Assembly (NCBI GenBank): GCA_017559045.1
Contig: JAFYTB010000093.1
Location: 1-9,688, forward strand
DNA length: 9,688 nucleotides
Source: Eggerthellaceae bacterium
GTDB lineage: Bacteria; Actinomycetota; Coriobacteriia; Coriobacteriales; Eggerthellaceae
Reading direction: 5' to 3'
This document shows positions 1 to 4,488 of this stretch, piece after piece. Every line of letters starts with the position of its first letter. Positions within the stretch are counted from its first letter, which is position 1. The notes beneath the pieces were generated by a model. It ran no database searches, had not been told where the DNA came from, and saw only the letters and a program-made list of their open reading frames with translations. A program made the position numbers and the translations under genes.

Positions 1-2
1 AC

Positions 3-257
3 GCGGATATTCTGGAAGTGGCAAACCGCGGGCGCTACTGCACGCTCTGGCTAGACTCGTACCCAAGCGGCCTAAAGATAAAGGATAAGTGCCTCATCAA
101 CGGCATCGCGTTCGAGCAAGCGCCCGTCCACTACAACTTCGGAGACGCGGAGCGGCAGCTGAAAACGCCCTATATCGCCGTCGTCATCGAAGATCGCGAC
201 ATTGCGCCCGAATGGTTCGCGGGCAGCCGAGTAGAACGGATCGTGTCCGCGCGCTAA
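3..257 (+). CDS. 3' end of an unrecognised gene (partial)
   Basis: An open frame runs from the window edge to a TAA stop at 255-257, giving about 84 residues. A GTG at 18 could start a 79-residue protein, but it has no properly spaced ribosome-binding site and the frame stays open to the edge, so a gene truncated by the window is more likely. The visible part is soluble, with alternating short strands (CTLWLDSYPSGLKIKDK, then TPYIAVVIEDRDIAPEWF) and no membrane segment or catalytic motif that I recognise. I cannot assign a family or function. A hairpin with a T-tract follows the stop by 16 nt, which supports a real 3' gene end on this strand. Confidence 0.55.
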   Translation, partial: ADILEVANRGRYCTLWLDSYPSGLKIKDKCLINGIAFEQAPVHYNFGDAERQLKTPYIAVVIEDRDIAPEWFAGSRVERIVSAR

Positions 258-273
258 AGCCCAGACTGCCCTT

Positions 274-302
274 TGCGGAATCTTAGATACCGCATTTTCT
301 TT
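274..302 (+). terminator. Intrinsic terminator after the partial first gene
   Basis: Arms TGCGG (274-278) and CCGCA (290-294) flank an 11-nt centre that is itself largely self-complementary (ATCT/AGAT). TTTTCTTT follows immediately. The position 16 nt past the stop at 257 and the T-rich tail fit a rho-independent terminator read on the plus strand. Confidence 0.6.
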
Positions 303-373
303 CGAGTTCTAATATCCAAAGTGGTCTAACACAACGCATGTATGTCCCAGTTGGATGTAGATGTGTGGAGATC

Positions 374-412
374 TTTGGTTAGTTCGAATAGAACGATGCG
401 CCACTAACCAAA
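374..412. repeat. Inverted repeat spanning the stop codon of the carbonic-anhydrase-like gene
   Basis: Perfect 9-bp arms TTTGGTTAG (374-382) and CTAACCAAA (404-412) are separated by 21 nt. The left arm contains the minus-strand stop codon (379-381) and the right arm lies in the last codons, so the 3' end of the mRNA could fold across the stop. There is no T-tract after it on the minus strand, so it is not a typical intrinsic terminator. Confidence 0.45.
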
Positions 413-912
413 AATCCCTGATCCAGCAGATCCTTGCCTGTATTGATGTAGGTTTCGGCTGATTGGGGGAGGGCTGAAATCTCCTCTTTGCTTAAGGGTC
501 GAACTGCTTTTGCGGGGGAACCGAGTACGAGCATACCGTCCGGAATATTGGCTGATCCGGTAACAAGCGATCCTGCACCTATGAGGCAGTCGCTACCCAC
601 TTTTGCACCATCTATTATGATGGCTCCCATGCCAACTATCGTACGCTCTCCTATAGTGCAGCCATGGAGGATTGCGCCATGGCCGACGGTAGCGTTTTTT
701 CCAACATGCGTGATACCGTCTTGGTTGACGTGGAGGCAACAATTCTCTTGGATATTTGTACCTTCTTCGACAACGATTCGTCCGCCCGAATCGCCTCTCA
801 GAGTGGCGTTAAAGAGAACCGTGCAGTTTTCGCCGACGAAAACATTACCGATGATGGTCGCGTTGCGTGCGATCATTGAGGTCGGGTGCAGATTTGCCTT
901 TTCGTGATTCAT
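379..912 (-). CDS. Gamma-class carbonic anhydrase-like hexapeptide-repeat protein
   Basis: This is a left-handed beta-helix protein of the gamma-carbonic anhydrase/YrdA/PaaY/CaiE group, cytosolic and expected to be trimeric. I chose the ATG at 912 (177 aa) because AAGGAAGG lies 7 nt upstream; an in-frame ATG at 945 has no comparable site. Hexapeptide repeats run through most of the length (VGKNATVGHGAILHGCTIG, then IVGMGAIIIDGAKVG). All three predicted zinc ligands are present: His61 in CCLH, His78 in VGH and His83 in LHG. The LRGD and NIQ motifs typical of the group are also there, with NIQE in place of the usual NIQD. The gene lies 39 nt downstream of the membrane Fe-S gene and is probably co-transcribed with it. 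Metal binding is well supported. Carbonic anhydrase activity is not certain, since many members act on other substrates or have no known activity. Confidence 0.9.
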   Translation of the reverse strand: MNHEKANLHPTSMIARNATIIGNVFVGENCTVLFNATLRGDSGGRIVVEEGTNIQENCCLHVNQDGITHVGKNATVGHGAILHGCTIGERTIVGMGAIIIDGAKVGSDCLIGAGSLVTGSANIPDGMLVLGSPAKAVRPLSKEEISALPQSAETYINTGKDLLDQGFLVSGASFYSN

Positions 913-951
913 GCGTGCGCCTTCCTTAATTCTTTTGAATGGCATCCTGGC

Positions 952-1635
952 TTAATTCTTCTTCTTTAGTTTGCAGATTCCTTGAGTCATGGTGCCCATA
1001 GGGCAGAATGCGCACCAGGATCTGGGTCGAAAGGCAGCCATTGCGATAAGTCCCAAAATGGTGGAAGAGAGCATGAGGCTGTAGAAACCGAATGCGAATT
1101 GGGCGGTGAACTCGGGCAATGCTCCGGCTGTATAAGCCCATTCCCACGGCACATTAAAGGCCCAAAGCAGCGTGATCGCTTCTGTGAGAGATTGCGCACC
1201 TGCTGCTACCAGATAAGTTTGGTAAATCATCATGCCGAACATGGTGAGGAAAAAGACCAAGAACCCGTAGCGAAACGGAGAGGAGGACATCCATTTAGGA
1301 TGCGGCTTCTTTCTTGAAAGCTTGAGCTTCGATCCAAGGAGATCGAACAGGCGGCTACGGCCGCAGTAGCGGTTGCAAAAGCGCTTGTTGCCCGCGAAGA
1401 TCGCGAATCCAAGAGGGACGAGGAAGTCGATCATCCCAAGCCAGGCAAACATGATGTTAAAGAACCCGAGGGTAAAAAAGACGATTGGCCATATCCAGAG
1501 GTAGTCGTACCACCCCTTCTTCTTCGGTTGCCTCTTTCCTTTTTTACATTTATTTGTTCCGTTGGAGGCCGTTTGTTCCTGAACGGGATTCGATTCGGTG
1601 CATGCCTTGCAGGCAGACTCTGTATCGTGGGTCAT
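952..1635 (-). CDS. Membrane-bound 4Fe-4S protein, NapH/CcoG-like polyferredoxin relative
   Basis: This 227-aa protein has a hydrophilic, lysine-rich N-terminus (1-41) with a CKAC motif. About four membrane segments follow, near residues 44-62, 64-81, 121-145 and 176-201. Two cysteine clusters sit at membrane edges: FCNRYCGRSRLFDLLG (Cys87, Cys91) and WCAFCPMGTMTQGIC (Cys208, Cys211, Cys221). The CxxCPMG pattern is shared with NapH-type and CcoG-type membrane Fe-S proteins, but the paired ferredoxin domains of NapH are missing. By analogy it may pass electrons between quinol and a redox partner, or maintain a cofactor; the sequence does not say which. The ATG at 1635 has AAGGA 7 nt upstream. 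It is the first gene of a probable two-gene unit with the carbonic-anhydrase-like gene. Confidence 0.8.
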   Translation of the reverse strand: MTHDTESACKACTESNPVQEQTASNGTNKCKKGKRQPKKKGWYDYLWIWPIVFFTLGFFNIMFAWLGMIDFLVPLGFAIFAGNKRFCNRYCGRSRLFDLLGSKLKLSRKKPHPKWMSSSPFRYGFLVFFLTMFGMMIYQTYLVAAGAQSLTEAITLLWAFNVPWEWAYTAGALPEFTAQFAFGFYSLMLSSTILGLIAMAAFRPRSWCAFCPMGTMTQGICKLKKKN

Positions 1636-1701
1636 CTCGATTCCTTTTCTGCAGCTGAAAAGCTGAGGCTTAGCGGTGCGTATGTGAAGTTGTTTGCGTT
1701 A

Positions 1702-1710
1702 ATTATGCCA
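1702..1710 (-). promoter_or_regulatory. Possible extended -10 promoter for the Fe-S/carbonic-anhydrase-like unit
   Basis: On the minus strand this reads TGGCATAAT, an extended -10 (TGn plus a 5/6 match to TATAAT). No good -35 is visible. It lies about 70 nt before the ATG at 1635 and just past the xpt terminator, where a promoter for the next minus-strand unit would be expected. Confidence 0.35.
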
Positions 1711-1716
1711 TCTGTA

Positions 1717-1750
1717 AAATGACCCCGTGAGTTTTAGTTCTCGCGGGGTC
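1717..1750 (-). terminator. Intrinsic terminator of xpt
   Basis: An 11-bp stem pairs 1721-1731 (GACCCCGTGAG) with 1740-1750 (CTCGCGGGGTC), with one G-U pair and an 8-nt loop. On the minus strand it is followed by ATTTTAC. It lies 83 nt downstream of the xpt stop and separates xpt from the next minus-strand unit. Confidence 0.65.
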
Positions 1751-1833
1751 TTACCCTGTGCTTTGCTGTACTCAACGATGCATGAGGGATTTAAGCTGTT
1801 TGGCGCGCTTCGTTATTTGCTTAAATCGGAAAG

Positions 1834-2412
1834 CTATGACCTAAATTCGATAGAGCCCGTTTTAGGGTCCATGCTGTCTACGATTGCGAGCGACTCGAGC
1901 TTGAAGCCTCGCTCGCGAAGCGCGTCGCCTCCACCTTGGAATCCCTTTTCAACAGCGATTGCAATACCCTCGACAGTGGCACCTGCTTGATTGGCAAGGT
2001 CGATAAGGCCGTTTAATGCACAGCCGTTTGCTAGGAAGTCGTCAACGATAAGCAGTCGATCACCAGGAGTAAGGAAGCGTTTTGCCACCATGACGTCGAA
2101 GTCACGTCCGTGGGTGAAGGAATGGACCGTCGTGCTCAGCGTTTCGCCATCGATATTTTTGGTGCGGGCTTTCTTAGCGAACACGACCGGTACGCCGAAG
2201 TGTTGTGCGGCTATGCATGCAATGCCGATACCAGAAGCTTCGATAGTGAGGATTTTGTTAATTTGGGCATCAGAGAATAGACGCTTCCACTCCGCGCCCA
2301 TTTCGTTGAGGAGCTCAACGTCGATTTGATGGTTAAGAAAGTTGTCAACTTTGAGGACGCCGCCGTCGCGTACGATGCCGTCTTTCACGATACGTTCCTC
2401 TAGAAGTTTCAT
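1834..2412 (-). CDS. xpt: Xanthine phosphoribosyltransferase
   Basis: This enzyme converts xanthine and PRPP to XMP in cytosolic purine salvage. The 192-aa product matches the usual length of the family (194 aa in Bacillus subtilis) and aligns with it almost end to end. Visible hallmarks are VLKVDNFLNHQID (19-31), which is near-identical to Bacillus Xpt, the SGIGIACIA region (60-68), VPVVFAKKARTKN (74-86) and the PRPP-binding motif LLIVDDFLANG (120-130). The ATG at 2412 is preceded by AGGAGG with 9 nt between. The gene ends with its own terminator and looks monocistronic. In Bacillus, xpt is co-transcribed with a xanthine permease and controlled by a purine riboswitch; here there is no permease next to it and I could not find a purine aptamer in the leader. 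Confidence 0.96.
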   Translation of the reverse strand: MKLLEERIVKDGIVRDGGVLKVDNFLNHQIDVELLNEMGAEWKRLFSDAQINKILTIEASGIGIACIAAQHFGVPVVFAKKARTKNIDGETLSTTVHSFTHGRDFDVMVAKRFLTPGDRLLIVDDFLANGCALNGLIDLANQAGATVEGIAIAVEKGFQGGGDALRERGFKLESLAIVDSMDPKTGSIEFRS

Positions 2413-2500
2413 TGCAGCCCCCTCCTGGTATTTATCGTCTTCTTTAGTCTAGCACGAGGCTAATCGGTATCTCGTAGGTCGGTTCTTTTCCCTCTATATT

Positions 2501-2528
2501 TTGATTAGGCGGTCTAGCCTACTAGAAA
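2501..2528 (+). promoter_or_regulatory. Possible promoter of the XRE regulator
   Basis: TTGATT (2501-2506), a 16-bp spacer and TAGAAA (2523-2528) each match the consensus boxes at 4 of 6 positions. A start near 2535 would place the inverted repeat at 2547-2563 just downstream, where a repressor could block transcription. The call is weak because both boxes are imperfect. Confidence 0.3.
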
Positions 2529-2530
2529 CC
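2511..2530. repeat. Small hairpin in the xpt/XRE intergenic region
   Basis: TCTAG (2513-2517) and CTAGA (2522-2526) flank CCTA, and GGT/ACC pair further out across a 2-nt bulge. In the minus-strand xpt leader an alternative stem (TAGGC with GCCTA) uses overlapping bases, so two mutually exclusive folds are possible. Its role is unknown. Confidence 0.3.
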
Positions 2531-2546
2531 CCTATGGATGTTGTAT

Positions 2547-2563
2547 CGCAACTCAAAGTTGCG
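2547..2563. promoter_or_regulatory. Candidate operator between xpt and the XRE regulator
   Basis: Perfect 7-bp arms CGCAACT (2547-2553) and AGTTGCG (2557-2563) surround CAA. It is the only perfect dyad of that size in this divergent intergenic region and has the size of an XRE dimer site. The natural candidate to bind it is the XRE protein encoded from 2659, but this is inference. Confidence 0.4.
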
Positions 2564-2658
2564 TAAATGCAAGCTCAGGTTGGTAGCAGTTTGGTTCGTT
2601 CTCGCCAATAATGCTGCTAATTGATTTTGTGTCTACGCGTATGGCTAGGAGGTAGCTC

Positions 2659-3198
2659 ATGGGTTTTCCGGAGAATCTTACGAGATTTAGGAAAGAACGT
2701 CGTTTGTCGCAGGAGGAGCTAGCTGAACTGCTCGAGGTGAGCAGGCAGGCCGTTTCCAAATGGGAGCAGGGGATGGGTTACCCTGAAGTGGAGAAGCTGC
2801 TTCTGATTTCCGAAAAGCTTAACGTTTCGCTCGACTCGCTGATGCGCGACGATCTCGACTCTGATCCCAATGAACCGCTTAATAAGCGTAAGTCGGGCGA
2901 GATCCTGATCAGGTCGCCTTATGAGAACGTAATTGCGAGCTGTAATAAGGTGAAAGCATCGGAAAGAATGAAAGGGGGCAAGCACTCGCCACAATATGCC
3001 TTGGGCGGGTCAGGGAGCAACGGCTCCTCTCTCTGGGGAGAAGCCACAATATTTCTCGCATGGTACGCAACGTACGAAGACGTATCGAAGGAAGTGGAGG
3101 AAATCTACAATGCGATGAAGAGAGGCGATGCTGCCTACACGCTGCAATACAGCGTAAAGACCGAAAGGCGCGGTTTGAGCGTAAGGATGGTCCAGTAA
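2659..3198 (+). CDS. XRE-family transcriptional regulator with a conserved C-terminal domain
   Basis: The N-terminal helix-turn-helix (about 6-62) is a clear XRE/Cro-CI domain, with LSQEELAELLEVSRQAVSKW (16-35) covering the recognition helices. A linker rich in charged residues (64-90) leads to a second domain (about 90-179). That domain contains KVKASERMKGGKHSPQYAL, SLWGEATIFLAWYATYEDV and AAYTLQYSVK, a layout I recall from XRE regulators of gut Clostridia and Coriobacteria; no ligand is known to me. The product is 179 aa. AGGAGG lies 6 nt before the ATG, which fixes the start. It is transcribed away from xpt and has no close downstream partner. It may regulate itself through the dyad at 2547-2563. 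Confidence 0.88.
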   Translation: MGFPENLTRFRKERRLSQEELAELLEVSRQAVSKWEQGMGYPEVEKLLLISEKLNVSLDSLMRDDLDSDPNEPLNKRKSGEILIRSPYENVIASCNKVKASERMKGGKHSPQYALGGSGSNGSSLWGEATIFLAWYATYEDVSKEVEEIYNAMKRGDAAYTLQYSVKTERRGLSVRMVQ

Positions 3199-3477
3199 AT
3201 ACGGAGTGGGTCTTGCCGAGGACTTTGCATCTGTGCCGAGGGCATCGAGCCTGTGCTATTCTCGTCATTAGAAATGATTGCATGAAGGTTAGGGCGAATC
3301 GCTGCTAATGCCGTCACTACAACAAGATTGATTGGCGCTTGTTTGTTGTTCTTGATTAACCCTGGCGACCTGGTCTTCTGGCTCCTGTACGCATGGTGTG
3401 GAGTGAGCTTGCTGCCATCTGACGGACAGATCGCCTTCAGGAATCCCTTGCAAGCTGAGGATTTTGCCAAATATAGC

Positions 3478-3525
3478 AAGACGCCCGGTCCGAGCTGCTT
3501 ATTTGCTGCTCAAATCGGGCGTCTT
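3478..3525. repeat. Long multi-part hairpin in convergent intergenic region
   Basis: Perfect 10-bp arms AAGACGCCCG (3478-3487) and CGGGCGTCTT (3516-3525) enclose a 4x4 internal loop. A second stem follows: GAGC/GCTC, a T-T mismatch and GC/GC, closed by a TTATTT loop (3499-3504). Further out, ATAGC (3473-3477) can pair with GCTAT (3534-3538). It could be a bidirectional terminator between converging units, an intergenic repeat element or a small structured RNA. Neither strand has a strong T-tract. Confidence 0.5.
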
Positions 3526-3612
3526 CCAGCCTCGCTATGTAAGGAAGTTTCCTGAGGGAGTTAGGATGAGGGGGGGGCGAGGCCTCAGCAAAAGGGGATG
3601 TGCCTTGATCGT

Positions 3613-3633
3613 CGATGAGCGTTTTGCTCATCG
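3613..3633 (-). terminator. Hairpin just downstream of the Fe-S subunit gene
   Basis: Perfect 8-bp arms CGATGAGC (3613-3620) and GCTCATCG (3626-3633) with a 5-nt loop lie 20 nt past the stop of the minus-strand gene. The position suits a terminator or a 3'-end stabiliser. The sequence after it on the minus strand is not T-rich, so intrinsic termination is uncertain. Confidence 0.4.
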
Positions 3634-3652
3634 TAGCTCCGCCTGCTAGCTC

Positions 3653-4369
3653 TTAAAAGAGATAGAAGTTGCGGGGCTTCTCAGTCAGGCCACGAGCCTC
3701 CGCCTGCTCGCGCAGGCTCGTCCACAGGGATTGATGGTCGATTCCGGCGGCGCATACCCTATCGCAGGTACCGCACATAATGCAGTTCCACAGACCCTCT
3801 TGAACGGCCTGGGCGACTCGATCACCCTGGTCGTAGGGATCAAGGTTCCTGTAGGCGAGGGCAACCATGCCGGCAGGGCCGACATATCTTGAGCGAGCGC
3901 CTTCCATCTGCACCGCGGGGCAAGCCGAATAGCAGCAGCCGCAACGGCAGCAGTACTCGGTGGAGAGCATCGGCAGGTAGACCTCTTCGAAGTCAATCGG
4001 CTTTTCAAACTCCTCAACGGTAATTTCGGTCGGCCTGATGCGCAGGTCAAGCTTGGAGATCCTGTCATGGAAGGATTCCTTGTCGACTACCAGGTCGCGC
4101 ACCACATCAAAACCCTTGAGGGGGGCGATGAGGCAGTCGCCCTTGATAGCGGTCGTGCAAGCCATGCACGGTTCGCCGTCTACAGTGACAGCGCATCTTC
4201 CGCACATTCTGCCGCGGCAGGAATAGTCGAACGCAAGCGGCTCGTATTTCTCGTGGACGGCGATGATAGCCTCCAGAACGCTCATGTTCTCTGTTTTCTC
4301 GATTTCGTACTCAACGATATAAGGCTCATTGTCGACGCTCGGGTCGTACTTCTGTATGGATACCTTCAT
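3653..4369 (-). CDS. FrdB/SdhB-like iron-sulfur subunit
   Basis: This is the electron-transfer partner of the upstream flavoprotein (119 nt apart, same strand). The 238-aa product has a 2Fe-2S plant-ferredoxin-type domain, SCRGRMCGRC then CMAC (Cys51, 56, 59, 71), and a C-terminal alpha-helical ferredoxin domain. That second domain has CCRCGCCYSACP (Cys140, 143, 146, 150) and CIMCGTCDRVC (Cys196, 199, 202, 206). The last motif has four evenly spaced cysteines where FrdB/SdhB usually have three, so a 4Fe-4S rather than a 3Fe-4S centre is predicted. Proline is replaced by alanine after Cys206. There is no signal peptide, so export would depend on the Tat-borne flavoprotein. I chose the ATG at 4369 because AGGAG lies 7 nt upstream; the ATG at 4393 has no such site. 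No membrane-anchor subunit gene follows. Confidence 0.92.
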   Translation of the reverse strand: MKVSIQKYDPSVDNEPYIVEYEIEKTENMSVLEAIIAVHEKYEPLAFDYSCRGRMCGRCAVTVDGEPCMACTTAIKGDCLIAPLKGFDVVRDLVVDKESFHDRISKLDLRIRPTEITVEEFEKPIDFEEVYLPMLSTEYCCRCGCCYSACPAVQMEGARSRYVGPAGMVALAYRNLDPYDQGDRVAQAVQEGLWNCIMCGTCDRVCAAGIDHQSLWTSLREQAEARGLTEKPRNFYLF

Positions 4370-4488
4370 GAAATGCTCCTGTCTTCTCGGCAATAACGCG
4401 TATTTGGCGATCTATCGGACGCCCGCGCCAGCCGGCAATGTGAATTGCGAAACGAAACGGCCGAACGGGCTATCTCGGATGTCGGATC

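Larger units (their letters stand above)
3199..3652. other. Gene-poor region with hairpins
   Basis: No open frame here has both a ribosome-binding site and recognisable protein composition. The longest (3328-3555, plus strand, 75 codons) ends inside the hairpin region and resembles nothing I know. The stretch holds two strong inverted repeats (3478-3525 and 3613-3633) and a run of eight G at 3570-3577. It separates the plus-strand XRE gene from the converging minus-strand Fe-S gene. It may include a decayed gene, but no protein homology is visible to me. Confidence 0.5.

Noticed and set aside
913..945. Longer start for the carbonic-anhydrase-like protein (ATG at 945)
   Set aside because: AAGGAAGG is correctly spaced only for the ATG at 912.
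2413..2580. Canonical purine riboswitch before xpt
   Set aside because: A GTTTCTA segment and a nearby stem are present, but the P2 hairpin with its loop and the closing P1 helix could not be built.
3328..3555. 75-codon hydrophobic plus-strand frame
   Set aside because: No Shine-Dalgarno site, no family resemblance, and it runs through the long hairpin at 3478-3525.
4370..4393. Longer start for the Fe-S subunit (ATG at 4393)
   Set aside because: No ribosome-binding site, and the extra residues precede the normal FrdB-type beginning; AGGAG stands before the ATG at 4369.
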